DNA of 64,000 nucleotides from contig NZ_JAUSTW010000004.1 of the NCBI RefSeq assembly GCF_030813055.1, positions 496,001 through 560,000 on the forward strand, in the 5' to 3' direction. The stretch comes from Neobacillus ginsengisoli (GTDB lineage Bacteria; Bacillota; Bacilli; Bacillales_B; DSM-18226). Made by a program: the position numbers and the translations under genes. The notes beneath the pieces are model-generated. The model was given only the letters and a program-made list of their open reading frames with translations, did no database searches and was not told the origin of the DNA. This document shows positions 35,653 through 44,743 of this stretch, in pieces; positions within the stretch are counted from its first letter, which is position 1; every line of letters begins with the position of its first letter.

Positions 35653-36968
35653 TGAAATTTAAATCACTTACGTTGAGAATTTGGTTTATTATATCGGTCA
35701 TTATTTTTACGATTGTGTTCATTATTTCTCTTGCATTTACTTTTATTATTAAACATAACGATGAAGATAAAGCAACGCATTCGCTGCATCTTACACATCA
35801 ACTTGTATTGAATTCGTTGACACAAAACCAGTTCAATAAGGAAATAATCGGATTTGTTAATCACCAAGGTACCTATCATTTTGTTTTTGATAAACAGAAT
35901 AAGCAAATCACTTTTATTACTGGTAACGAAAAAAAATCCGATAATCCTTTAATGATAAAGATGGGTGATTTAATCACCAATAACGATCATCAAAGTCTTA
36001 AGGAAACCATTAATGATCAACCTTATTTGATTGAAATTAGTCATATAACAGACCAATCGTTTTTAATTTCATATCTACCACTCGATAACAAGCAAAATTT
36101 GCTTCAAGTTATCATGATTGGGATCTTAGTTATTCTATTGAGTTTACCTTTGTCAAAGGTCATTGCAAACAATATTGCTAAACCGCTAAAACAATTAGAA
36201 GGCTACACAAAACGAATAGCCAATAAAGAGTGGGATCATGACCTTGATTTAAAAAGTGAGGATGAAATCGGACGATTAGCAAAAGCCATGAAGGAAATGA
36301 AAGATGCATTAAAATTAGCGGATGAAGAAGAAAAAAAATTTCTGCAAAGCATTTCGCACGATTTAAAAACACCTGTAATGGTCATTATGAGCTATGCTCA
36401 AGCGATTATTGATGGAATGTATGAAGATTCTGCCGAAGAATCAGCTTCCATTATTAAAAATGAAGCCGTCCGTCTTGAGAAAAAAATTAAACAGGTTTTG
36501 TATTTAAATACACTTGATTATGTTTTAGACAATGACAAAGAAAGAGAGGATGTATATCTCGATAAGTTATTAACCTATCTTATTGCTAATTTTCAGGCAG
36601 TGAATCCAGATTTATCTTGGATATTGAATATTGAATCAAAACCAGCCGTTTTGTTAGGAAACCCAGATCGTATCCGAGTCTCTATTGAAAATATTTTAGA
36701 AAATCAACTTAGGTATGCACAGAATATTATTCAAGTATCATTAAAGGATTCTGGTTCATCCTGGATGATTGAAATAAGGAATGATGGTCCTTTAATTTCT
36801 GAAAAAGATTTAAATCAAATCTTCAAATCCCTTTATAAAGGGGATAAGGGAAATTTTGGGCTAGGTTTAAGTATCTCTCACAAAATTGTTAATTTTTATC
36901 ATGGAAATATTAAGGTCGAAAATCGAAATGGACAGGTTTGCTTTACAATTTGTTACCCTAAAAAATAA
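35649..36968 (+). CDS. cssS: CssS-like sensor histidine kinase
   Basis: 439 residues. Membrane helices at 10-35 and 150-170 flank an extracellular sensor domain of about 115 residues. HAMP about 170-225. Phospho-acceptor His237 in SISHDLKTPV; N-box ENILENQLRYA; G2 box GNFGLGLSISHKI. ATGA overlap with the regulator gene. Phosphorylates the CssR-like regulator. Confidence 0.92.
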   Translation: MMKFKSLTLRIWFIISVIIFTIVFIISLAFTFIIKHNDEDKATHSLHLTHQLVLNSLTQNQFNKEIIGFVNHQGTYHFVFDKQNKQITFITGNEKKSDNPLMIKMGDLITNNDHQSLKETINDQPYLIEISHITDQSFLISYLPLDNKQNLLQVIMIGILVILLSLPLSKVIANNIAKPLKQLEGYTKRIANKEWDHDLDLKSEDEIGRLAKAMKEMKDALKLADEEEKKFLQSISHDLKTPVMVIMSYAQAIIDGMYEDSAEESASIIKNEAVRLEKKIKQVLYLNTLDYVLDNDKEREDVYLDKLLTYLIANFQAVNPDLSWILNIESKPAVLLGNPDRIRVSIENILENQLRYAQNIIQVSLKDSGSSWMIEIRNDGPLISEKDLNQIFKSLYKGDKGNFGLGLSISHKIVNFYHGNIKVENRNGQVCFTICYPKK

Positions 36969-37012
36969 TGGATTATGGGTATTTATTGTTAATCAAACAA
37001 CCCTTTAAGTTA

Positions 37013-37038
37013 AATTCCCCTTTTCGAGGGGATTTTTT
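37013..37038 (+). terminator. terminator after cssS
   Basis: TCCCCT, loop TTTCG, AGGGGA, TTTTTT. Confidence 0.85.
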
Positions 37039-37203
37039 GTTTGGGGGAACATGCCTTGTTCCGATAACTATTAAATCTAATAAGGTTAATAGCCCTTAAC
37101 AAAAATTTAACAAATTATTAATAGGTTTAAAATAAAAAATTAAGAACATAACATTATAATTGTTTTGGTGTAAAGGCAATTATTTAAAATAGGAGGGCTT
37201 TTT

Positions 37204-38760
37204 TTGACGCAAAATTTAGCCAAAGCAGAAAAAACAAATATTGGCATGCAAGCGAACCAATATAAATTGAAAATTTTACATAACAAGGTACCCGAGGTTA
37301 CTATTTTCTTCTGGATAATCAAAGTTTTATGTACAACTGTCGGTGAAACATTTGCTGATTTCTTAAATTTCAACCTTGGATTCGGTTTAACCCTCACTAC
37401 CATCATTATGGGAATAGCTTTTTTCATCGTATTGTTTTTTCAATTCAGAGCAACGAAATACGTTCCGGGTATTTACTGGGTAACAGTTGTTCTTATAAGC
37501 GTATTTGGAACATTGGTAACTGACAATCTGACAGACGGAATTGGAGTTCCTCTTGAGGTTAGTACAGTCGTTTTCTCCGTGCTTTTAGGATTAACTTTTC
37601 TTTTTTGGTATCTTAGTGAAAAAACACTCTCGATACACTCGATTTTTACAAGAAAAAGAGAAGTTTTCTATTGGCTTACTATTCTTTTCACATTTGCACT
37701 TGGAACAGCAGTCGGCGATTTATATTCCGAACAACTTGGTTTTGGTTATCTTAAAACAGGAATAACAGTCATTATTATAATAGCTTGTGTATTTTTGGCA
37801 TATAAAATGAAACTTGATGGGATATTAGCGTTTTGGGTTGCGTATATTCTTACTCGTCCACTTGGAGCATCATTAGGAGATTACCTATCTCAACCAAAAG
37901 TTAATGGTGCATTAGGTTTAGGGACAACCGTTACAAGTGTAATTTTTCTTATAGCTATTTTAGCGATAATCGTTTTTCTTGCCGTTACAAAAATTGATAT
38001 AACGGGAAAAAGTGAAACAGCAGAAACAAATCAGACAAATGGAAACAAGAAAAATGTTTTGACACAAACTGTTGCGGTGCTGTGTATTTTCTTAGTTGTT
38101 GGCATAGGCGGTTACATTTGGCGCAGTAATAATATTGCATCGCAATCCACTGCTTCACAAGCTACATTAGGTGGGCAATTAACTGATTTTATTAAAATTG
38201 AAAATGATATGCTAAATAATGTAAACTCAAATAACTTTACACTGGCTAAAAAAAGTGCTGACGATTTGGAACATCAATGGGATACATCAGAGCCTAAACT
38301 TAGAAAAATAGATGGCACAACATGGACAAAAATCGATGGAACGATTGACGTTGTATTATCATCAGTTCGTTCATCAAATCCTGATGCCAGCAAGTCCAAA
38401 TCTGCACTTAACAATTCACTTGGTGTCCTAAACGGAGCAAATAAATTAGCATCGAAAACCGATTCTTCACAAGCTACATTAGTTGGACAATTAACAGATT
38501 TTGTTAAGATTGAAAGTGATATGCTAAACCATGTAAACTCAAATAACTTCACTTCGGCGAAAAAAAGTGCTGATGATTTGGAACATCAATGGGATACATC
38601 AGAACCTAAACTTAGAAAAATAGATGGCACAACATGGACAAAAATTGATGGAACGATTGACGTTGTATTATCCGCAGTTCGTTCATCAAATCCTAATGTC
38701 AGCAAGTCCAAATCTGCACTTAACAATTCGCTTAGTATCATTAACGGAGCAAATAAATAA
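37204..38760 (+). CDS. COG4705/DUF347-like membrane protein with a duplicated C-terminal domain
   Basis: 518 residues. N-terminal half: about eight membrane helices in four related pairs, each opening with a V/F-G-(E/D)-x-x-(A/G/S)-D motif (TTVGETFADFLNF, FGTLVTDNLTDGI, LGTAVGDLYSEQL, GASLGDYLSQP), typical of the DUF347/COG4705 family. A ninth helix (about 292-310) leads to an outside C-terminal part made of two near-identical 104-residue units (LTDFIKIENDMLNNVNSNNF...). The function is unknown. TTG start with TAGGAGGG; own terminator. Confidence 0.8.
   Translation: MTQNLAKAEKTNIGMQANQYKLKILHNKVPEVTIFFWIIKVLCTTVGETFADFLNFNLGFGLTLTTIIMGIAFFIVLFFQFRATKYVPGIYWVTVVLISVFGTLVTDNLTDGIGVPLEVSTVVFSVLLGLTFLFWYLSEKTLSIHSIFTRKREVFYWLTILFTFALGTAVGDLYSEQLGFGYLKTGITVIIIIACVFLAYKMKLDGILAFWVAYILTRPLGASLGDYLSQPKVNGALGLGTTVTSVIFLIAILAIIVFLAVTKIDITGKSETAETNQTNGNKKNVLTQTVAVLCIFLVVGIGGYIWRSNNIASQSTASQATLGGQLTDFIKIENDMLNNVNSNNFTLAKKSADDLEHQWDTSEPKLRKIDGTTWTKIDGTIDVVLSSVRSSNPDASKSKSALNNSLGVLNGANKLASKTDSSQATLVGQLTDFVKIESDMLNHVNSNNFTSAKKSADDLEHQWDTSEPKLRKIDGTTWTKIDGTIDVVLSAVRSSNPNVSKSKSALNNSLSIINGANK
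38154..38757 (+). repeat. tandem duplication, period 312 nt
   Basis: Two in-frame copies (about 38154-38465 and 38466-38757) encode the outside domain of the membrane protein. Long stretches, including synonymous sites, are identical, for example over GAACATCAATGGGATACATC. The duplication is therefore recent or kept alike by conversion. Confidence 0.92.
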
Positions 38761-38767
38761 AAATCTT

Positions 38768-38795
38768 AGGAATCGCAAATCGCGGTTCCTTTTTT
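38768..38795 (+). terminator. terminator after the membrane protein gene
   Basis: AGGAATCGC and GCGGTTCCT (one mismatch), then TTTTT. Confidence 0.8.
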
Positions 38796-39180
38796 GCGTT
38801 GAAGATTGAACCTTTTCGCTGAGTTTTCCTTACGGTTTACATAAAAAAATCCACCCTTCATACAGAATTTGGTGGAGTTGACACACTAGTACACCTAAAA
38901 TCAGTCGCACTAGTATTATGTAATTTTCAGAAAAAACATTGGTGACGTTTCACCTTCAAATAACGGTTCAAACCGCTTGAAAAGTATAGTCAAAAATCAG
39001 TAAAAACCGTTGATATGACTGAGTTTTGTTGGCGGGACAGCGAGGGATGTGACCAAACAAAATGTATAATCAGAGCTAACCGCTTTTGTTACCGGCAATA
39101 TTTGCAGATCCTCCTTTAAAGGATCTGCAGATTATTTTTATTGTCAAGAATCATAAAGACTATTAAAGTAATAACCAAAA
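38796..39180. other. non-coding gap with hairpins
   Basis: A minus-strand terminator-like hairpin (TCCACC / GGTGGA, then TTTTTTT; 38843-38876) and a 9-bp hairpin TGCAGATCC / GGATCTGCA (39103-39129) before the malic enzyme stop. TTGGCGGGAC (39029-39038) and TGTGACCAAA (39048-39057) recall words found at the selC fragment near 54.2 kb. No gene. Confidence 0.45.
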
Positions 39181-40428
39181 TCAAACTAAAACTGGTTGAT
39201 TTTCTCCTGTCAACGCAAATAAGTACTCTTTCATTTGTTGTGCGTTAAAAGGTTTTTGGGAAACACCAGTATTCATTGCAGCTTGAGCAACAGCTGCCGC
39301 TACATGAGGCGCTATTCTACGATCAAATGGATCTGGAATAACATAATCGGCGTGAAGATCTTCCTCTGCAATTAATCCAGCAATCGCGTATACAGATGCC
39401 AGTTTCATTTCTTCGTTAATTTCTTTCGCTTGCACATCCAAAGCACCACGGAAAATACCCGGAAATGCGAGTACGTTATTGACCTGATTAGGAAAGTCGG
39501 ATCTGCCTGTCCCGACTACGAGTGCCCCTGCTTCCTTTGCATCTTTCGGTAAAATTTCAGGAACCGGATTGGCCATCGCAAAAATAATCGGATTAACATT
39601 CATAGAACGAACCATCTCTTTCGTTAAGGCACCTGCAGCTGATACGCCAATAAACACATCCGCTCCAACAAGCGCATCGCCTAATGTACCTTTCTTTTTC
39701 TCCTTATTAGTAATCTGGGCCATTTCCTCTTTAAATGGATTCATTCCTACTGTGCGGCCATTATAGATGATTCCTTTAGTATCACATAAAATCACATCTT
39801 TTACACCAATATGAATCAATAGTTTGACAATGGCTACTCCTGCAGCCCCTGAGCCGTTTACCACAACACGAATTTCATCAATTCTCTTGTCGGCTAATTT
39901 CAGTGCGTTGATTAAGCCAGCAACTGTTACAATAGCAGTGCCATGCTGGTCATCATGGAAAACAGGAATATCACACTCTTTCCGTAAGCGGGTCTCAATT
40001 TCAAAGCAATTAGGTGCTGAAATGTCTTCTAAATTCACTCCACCAAAAGTAGGTGCCAATAGTTTGACGACTTCGACAATTTTATCTGGATCGGTCGTAT
40101 CCAAACAAATTGGGAAAGCATCAACATTCGCAAACGATTTAAATAACAACGCTTTTCCTTCCATAACCGGCATTGCAGCTTTGGGACCAATATTTCCAAG
40201 CCCTAATACAGCAGATCCATCTGAAATTACTGCGACGAGATTCCCTTTTATCGTGTAATCATACACTTTGCGTTCGTCTTTCTGGATATCCAGGCAAGGC
40301 TCGGCTACCCCAGGCGAATAAGCAAGGCTCAAATCTTTTGCATCGCGTAATTCTACCTTTGAGTGAACACCAAGTTTTCCTTTCTTTTCCTTATGCAACT
40401 TTAAAGCTTCTACACGTAAATTTGTCAT
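39181..40428 (-). CDS. NAD(P)-dependent malic enzyme
   Basis: Oxidative decarboxylation of malate to pyruvate. 415 residues of the short bacterial type. The N-terminal domain has the conserved SLAYSPGVAEPC with Tyr near 39 and the catalytic Lys region (KGNLVAVISDGSAVLG). Metal-binding acids lie in NLEDISAPNCFEIE and HDDQHGTA. The Rossmann motif GSGAAGVAI is near residue 190. Closest to YtsJ-type enzymes of Bacillus in length. AGGAGAG eight nt before the ATG; the longer frame upstream has no better site. Monocistronic. Confidence 0.93.
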   Translation of the reverse strand: MTNLRVEALKLHKEKKGKLGVHSKVELRDAKDLSLAYSPGVAEPCLDIQKDERKVYDYTIKGNLVAVISDGSAVLGLGNIGPKAAMPVMEGKALLFKSFANVDAFPICLDTTDPDKIVEVVKLLAPTFGGVNLEDISAPNCFEIETRLRKECDIPVFHDDQHGTAIVTVAGLINALKLADKRIDEIRVVVNGSGAAGVAIVKLLIHIGVKDVILCDTKGIIYNGRTVGMNPFKEEMAQITNKEKKKGTLGDALVGADVFIGVSAAGALTKEMVRSMNVNPIIFAMANPVPEILPKDAKEAGALVVGTGRSDFPNQVNNVLAFPGIFRGALDVQAKEINEEMKLASVYAIAGLIAEEDLHADYVIPDPFDRRIAPHVAAAVAQAAMNTGVSQKPFNAQQMKEYLFALTGENQPVLV

Positions 40429-40447
40429 ACATTTATCTCTCCTAGAA

Positions 40448-40898
40448 TTAAATAGATTGCACGAAACTTTGTGAGTTATCAAATCCAACATCCATCGTCT
40501 TCATAATGGTTCTTAGGCGATCTGAAACTATTTTTTCTAAATTTAGTTGAGTGGATGCTATTATTAGAAAATAGACTTTCAGGTACCACAGTAGTTGTTA
40601 AAACTATATAGCAGCTTTTCCTAAGTTCTTTTAGTGAAGTGTAGGATGGTCCCTTTCATTGGGCATTTCATGTGCCAATTCAAAAGAATTTACTTGTGTA
40701 TTAAAAATAATGTGATTAATTGAGCAAAATTTTCTTAAGTAATATGAAAAGTTGAGAGAAGGGATAAAAATCTCTCATTTTTTCAAAATATATAAAACTA
40801 TGATATTTTAACTTTATCCTCTTGAAACGCTTAGGGAAAAGGAAATCCAAAGTAAACGTCCAAAATCTTAAACATAACTCATATAACATGAGTTATGT
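40448..40898. other. gap upstream of malic enzyme, with an unassigned C-terminal fragment
   Basis: On the minus strand 40448-40570 reads LNLEKIVSDRLRTIMKTMDV and ends FDNSQSFVQSI-stop without a start. It looks like the end of a real protein but I cannot name the family. The malic enzyme promoter should be here. The rest shows no gene. Confidence 0.3.
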
Positions 40899-40902
40899 TT
40901 AA
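40868..40902 (-). terminator. long perfect hairpin after the 49-aa gene
   Basis: TTAAACATAACTCAT and its exact reverse complement flank ATAAC, giving a 15-bp stem. It overlaps the stop codon of the 49-aa gene. The U tract after it is poor (AAGATTTTGG), so it may act as a mRNA-end stabiliser. Confidence 0.55.
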
Positions 40903-41048
40903 TTAACTAAATAATCATCATTAAAGTAAATCACTTGGCTAAGGATTTTACAGCCTTGCATTGTTTCAAAAATTGCTCTTGCTTCTTTTTCTGTGTCAAA
41001 CTCAAACATTTTAATGTTTTTCTTGGAATGGATAGTAATAATCCACAT
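40899..41048 (-). CDS. small hypothetical protein, 49 aa
   Basis: MWIITIHSKKNIKMFEFDTE followed by EARAIFETMQGCKILSQVIY. A compact beta-alpha-beta pattern of a type often seen as small unnamed Bacillus proteins. The ATG follows GGAGG at good spacing; the longer open frame upstream has no site. Function unknown. Confidence 0.65.
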   Translation of the reverse strand: MWIITIHSKKNIKMFEFDTEKEARAIFETMQGCKILSQVIYFNDDYLVN

Positions 41049-41725
41049 GAAAAAGTTCCTCCAATTCAAAAGATTATTTGCAATTTTTCCATGAAATCTA
41101 TTTATAATATTCCACGAAATAAGTCTATTTATCTTAAAGGCTCTTTTCTTATCGATACTTCTAATCACTATTTTTAGCTTTTTTTTGAGAGCCAGATTTG
41201 TTAAGAGAATTCATTTCTACCAAACTCATGTTCTTTGTTTCTTGATCCACTATTAAGAAATCATAGATCTTCATGAAACCGTACTGTTGGTACCCCCTCC
41301 CAAACTACTCTAGAAGGAATTGCTTTTAATCATCTACGCAAAATCCAAATTTCTCTATATTCAGAAAATTTTGATTTTTATTATACTACTCTGTTTGGAC
41401 CAATGAAATTTTCCCAAGGCTTTTGTTAGTTTTTCTGAATTCTCATTCCCAATACCTCCATGATTTTGTTTCTTCGTATTACTTTTATCCTTAATTAATT
41501 GAATTATAGATTCCTTATATATTAGGATAATGTATTAATGGAAATAAATAAAATTCCAAAAAATTATAATTATTTATAAGAAATTTTAATATGGAAAAAA
41601 CAGGGTGAAGAAATGGATTACCGTGATTGGGCATCTCCTTCAGACAACACCTCCGGTATTTGGAATTGCAGCATAAGACCCGATTCCATTAGCAAACTAC
41701 ACTCTTCTTTCAAACTAATACAGTC

Positions 41726-41740
41726 TTTGCACCAGAACCC
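41726..41740 (+). mobile_element. solitary IS6-family-like terminal repeat
   Basis: TTTGCACCAGAACCC, identical to the 15 nt that end the transposase remnant at 45841-45855 and in the same orientation. No transposase sequence remains next to it. Confidence 0.55.
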
Positions 41741-41792
41741 AAAAAAAGACTGTCGATAAACTCGATTTTCTTCGAATTTTTCGACGGTTTGT

Positions 41793-41818
41793 ATCCTCGT
41801 ATATTTACGAGGATTTTT
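41793..41818 (+). terminator. intrinsic terminator
   Basis: ATCCTCGTA, TATT, TACGAGGAT, TTTT. It stands alone between an IS end and the protease gene. Confidence 0.8.
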
Positions 41819-41923
41819 GGTTTTAACATTTTTTTCCTATATGATACCATTCACCTTGTCTTTTATCATCTGAATAGAATATTCTATAGAACCACTAAAT
41901 GAAAGTAAGGTGAATTGAATATA

Positions 41924-43108
41924 ATGGATTCTTCCCCTGATAAACTCCTCGTTTGCTTCCATTCCCATGTGTCTAATCAGCGACGTCTACAAATCCATCA
42001 ACATATAGGGGCAACTTTAATTGACAAAATTCCAGAATTGAATGTCCATGTTGTCTCTATTAAACCCGATCAAATGGAAGTGAGTCTAGATCGTTATTCA
42101 GCTTGGAATGAAGTTGAATATGCAGAACCCAACAGGATAGCGAAAGCAACCTTTAACCCTGATCCAAATATCTCGAATGACCCTCTTTTTCCTCTACAAT
42201 GGGGACAATTTAAAATTCAGACTCCCCAAGCATGGAGTGAAATATCTCTTAAAGTCCTCAATTCCAATCTTTCACATAATCGGGAGGTACCATCCAAAAC
42301 CAAATCTTCCGTTGTTATAGCAGTATTGGATTCGGGCATAGATATAAACCATCCTGCCTTGTCCAAGAAAATTGTACTGAATAAAAACTTTTCGGATTCT
42401 CCTACAGTGGATGACTTGAATGGACATGGCACTCATGTTGCTGGAATCATTAATGCCATTGCGACCAATGGAAATTGGGGTGCCGTGGGTACCTTTAATA
42501 CTGTCGAATTAATGAACGTGAAAGTGTTGGGTGATAATGGACAAGGTTCCTTTTATGACACTGCGAAAGGAATCATCTATGCCACTAATAACGGAGCAAA
42601 AGTAATTAATATGAGTCTTTCTACGACGAAAGCAAATGAGACTATACACCGAGCTGTACAATATGCTTCGAAAAAAAGAGTGGTGTTGGTTGCATCAGCA
42701 GGAAACTACAATACCACTAGGAAGCACTATCCATCGGCTTTTCGTGAAGTAATTAGTGTGGCTGCAACCGACCAAAACGATCAACGAGCAGGTTTCTCCA
42801 ACTATGGGAAGTCATGGGTGGACGTTACTGCCCCAGGGGTTTCGATTTGGTCCACACTTCCTATGCATTCCAATTCAACGAGAAGAAGGAATTATGGTGC
42901 TCTTAGCGGAACATCCCAGTCATCTGCATTTGTCAGCGGACTGGCTGGATTAATCTTGGCAATTACTCCAAATACAAAGGTAAATATAAGGTATATCATA
43001 GAGTCAAATACAGACCCAATCAGTGGACTTGGCACATTATTTAGATATGGACGAATTAATGCATTTAAAGCGGCTAAATGGGTAACTACTCAGCAAAAAA
43101 GAAAATAA
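41924..43108 (+). CDS. S8 subtilisin-like serine protease without signal peptide
   Basis: 394 residues. An N-terminal inhibitor-like segment of about 75 residues (LLVCFHSHVSNQRRLQIHQH) is followed by the catalytic domain: Asp136 in AVLDSGID, His168 in NGHGTHVAG, oxyanion Asn261 in SAGN, Ser331 in SGTSQSSAFVSG. The usual SGTSMA reads SGTSQS. QWGQFKIQTPQAW is the common thermitase-type entry. No signal peptide is seen after either candidate start. It may therefore act inside the cell, in the forespore, or be a decayed secreted enzyme. The start (ATG or a TTG three codons upstream) is uncertain. Confidence 0.85.
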   Translation: MDSSPDKLLVCFHSHVSNQRRLQIHQHIGATLIDKIPELNVHVVSIKPDQMEVSLDRYSAWNEVEYAEPNRIAKATFNPDPNISNDPLFPLQWGQFKIQTPQAWSEISLKVLNSNLSHNREVPSKTKSSVVIAVLDSGIDINHPALSKKIVLNKNFSDSPTVDDLNGHGTHVAGIINAIATNGNWGAVGTFNTVELMNVKVLGDNGQGSFYDTAKGIIYATNNGAKVINMSLSTTKANETIHRAVQYASKKRVVLVASAGNYNTTRKHYPSAFREVISVAATDQNDQRAGFSNYGKSWVDVTAPGVSIWSTLPMHSNSTRRRNYGALSGTSQSSAFVSGLAGLILAITPNTKVNIRYIIESNTDPISGLGTLFRYGRINAFKAAKWVTTQQKRK

Positions 43109-43192
43109 AAAACCCTCAATTTAAGGAAAGACTCATTAAATCCTATAAATGTTTTTGGGATATACAAAAAAGCTGCAACAAGGAGGTATGGA

Positions 43193-43974
43193 ATGGACAT
43201 CACGCAATTGTACTACTTTGTCGTTGCTGCAGAGCAAGAACATATGACAAAAGCTTCAGAAATTTTAACCCTAGCTCAGTCTGCTTAAAGTCGTTCCATC
43301 ACATCGCTAGAAAATGAGTTAGGGGTGCCTTTATTCGATCGAAAAAATAGAAAAATTTTGTTAAATAGATATGGAAAGGTTTTTTTAGAGGATGCAAAAA
43401 AATTGTCAGTCAAATAGAAATTTCAAAAGCAAATTTATCCCAACTTATCCATCCTGATATTGGAAATATTTCCGTTTCATTTGTCCATAGCCTTGGATTA
43501 AACTATATTCCGTCTTTACTCAAGGAATTTCAATTTTCCAATCCAGGTCATACACTAACATTAAATGAAAGTAAAGCACCATTAATCGTTAAAGATTTAT
43601 TAACTAATGAGACTGATTTAGGGTTCGCCACACAGTACCAATCATTTTCCGATTTAGTCTACAACCCTATTTTCAAAGAAAAAATAGGGTTAATTGCTTC
43701 TAGCCAACATCGGTTCTCACAAATGGAAAATATTAAACTTGAAGATATTACGAAAGAGAAATTTATTCACTTCAATGCTGATACTGAATTAAGGAATTTA
43801 ATCGACTCTCTTTTCTTAAAAAACAATATTCATATTAATGTTGCTTATGATGGATTAGAAATAAACAGTATTATTGGGTTAGTTACAGCCAATATGGGCA
43901 TCGCACTCGTCCCAGAGTCTATCATTCAAAATATTAACCTTGATTTTGTTTACCTGGTTTTACAAAAATCATAG
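43193..43974 (+). pseudogene. LysR-family regulator, broken
   Basis: Strong AAGGAGG and start MDITQLYYFVVAAEQEHMTK. A TAA interrupts the helix-turn-helix (TLAQSA-stop-SRSITSLENELGVPLFDR), and a frameshift in a run of seven A follows at about 43405 (EDAKK/VSQIEIS). The effector domain then stays open to its normal end (MGIALVPESIIQN). Two independent lesions show that it is dead. Its last 40 nt overlap the end of the convergent MFS fragment. Confidence 0.9.
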
Positions 43975-44290
43975 CAATCATCCCTATAATGGTTGCAACA
44001 GCTGCGGCGATAAACATCGCACTATAACCACTGCTCGTCACTAGTGCTCCTGTTAATGTAGGAGCTACGATTGTTGCTATATTGATAATGAAGTGGGTCA
44101 CACCACTGAAACTGCCTGCCTTTCCAGGCTTTGTATCAACAATGATAGTCCAATAGATGGAATTTGGCAGGAAGTTGAATGCGTTACCAACTTTCGGATG
44201 TTCTTCAGGACGATTCGTAAACAATTTCGCCCAAATAATAACCCATACTAATCCAGCAACGCCAAGGATAACAAACTGTATTTTTGAAAA
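43934..44290 (-). pseudogene. MFS transporter remnant with internal deletion
   Basis: The frame reads QFVILGVAGLVWVIIWAKLF and TNRPEEHPKVGN, then jumps to NFLPNSIYWTIIVDTKPGKAGSFSG and the last two helices. This is the middle and end of an ACS-type (anion:cation symporter) MFS protein with about four helices missing. The N-terminal half is gone and replaced by an unrelated fragment. Confidence 0.8.
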
Positions 44291-44492
44291 AGTTACGAAT
44301 GATGACAATAACCAGCATTAACAACGGAATAATCATAAGAAAAGGAATGTGAAGATAATAGCCTGTAATAATTAAGCCTTCTTCCCTATGTTCGGCCCAA
44401 TTAGAGGCAATCACCATTGACAAATAAATGAGAATAACCCCAACTGGTAAAACCATTTGTTGATGATTTTTTAACTTGAACAAGTCGACCAT
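44290..44492 (-). pseudogene. C-terminal fragment of a GerAB-type spore germination permease
   Basis: MVDLFKLKNHQQMVLPVGVI, LIYLSMVIASNWAEHREEGL and the last helix LMIIPLLMLVIVII match the final two or three helices of GerAB/GerKB-family permeases. The upstream part of the gene is absent. At about 44290 the fragment is fused to the MFS remnant in another frame. Confidence 0.65.
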
Positions 44493-44743
44493 TCCGATTA
44501 CCGCCTTTTAACACTTATGATTAATATGCAGTATGCCCAGGTTTGGCGGTTAGTCTACTTGACCTTAATTTTTTTGTCCAGTTAAGTGTAGCCGATTCAA
44601 CATATTCAATATAAATAGAGAGGTATTCATTCTTTATAAATTAAAAAGCACCTCGAAGGATCCTCTAAAATGAACTAATACATAAATACTTTTATTTAAC
44701 TCATACTAATTTACAAATATGAATTTTGTGTGAGTTGGTTATA

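Larger units (their letters stand above)
41049..41923. other. gene-poor stretch with remnants
   Basis: On the minus strand 41161-41274 is a 37-codon frame (MKIYDFLIVDQETKNMSLVE...) without a clear ribosome-binding site. It could be a real small protein or the end of a lost gene. An IS6-type terminal repeat and a terminator follow in the right part. Nothing else is recognised. Confidence 0.35.
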
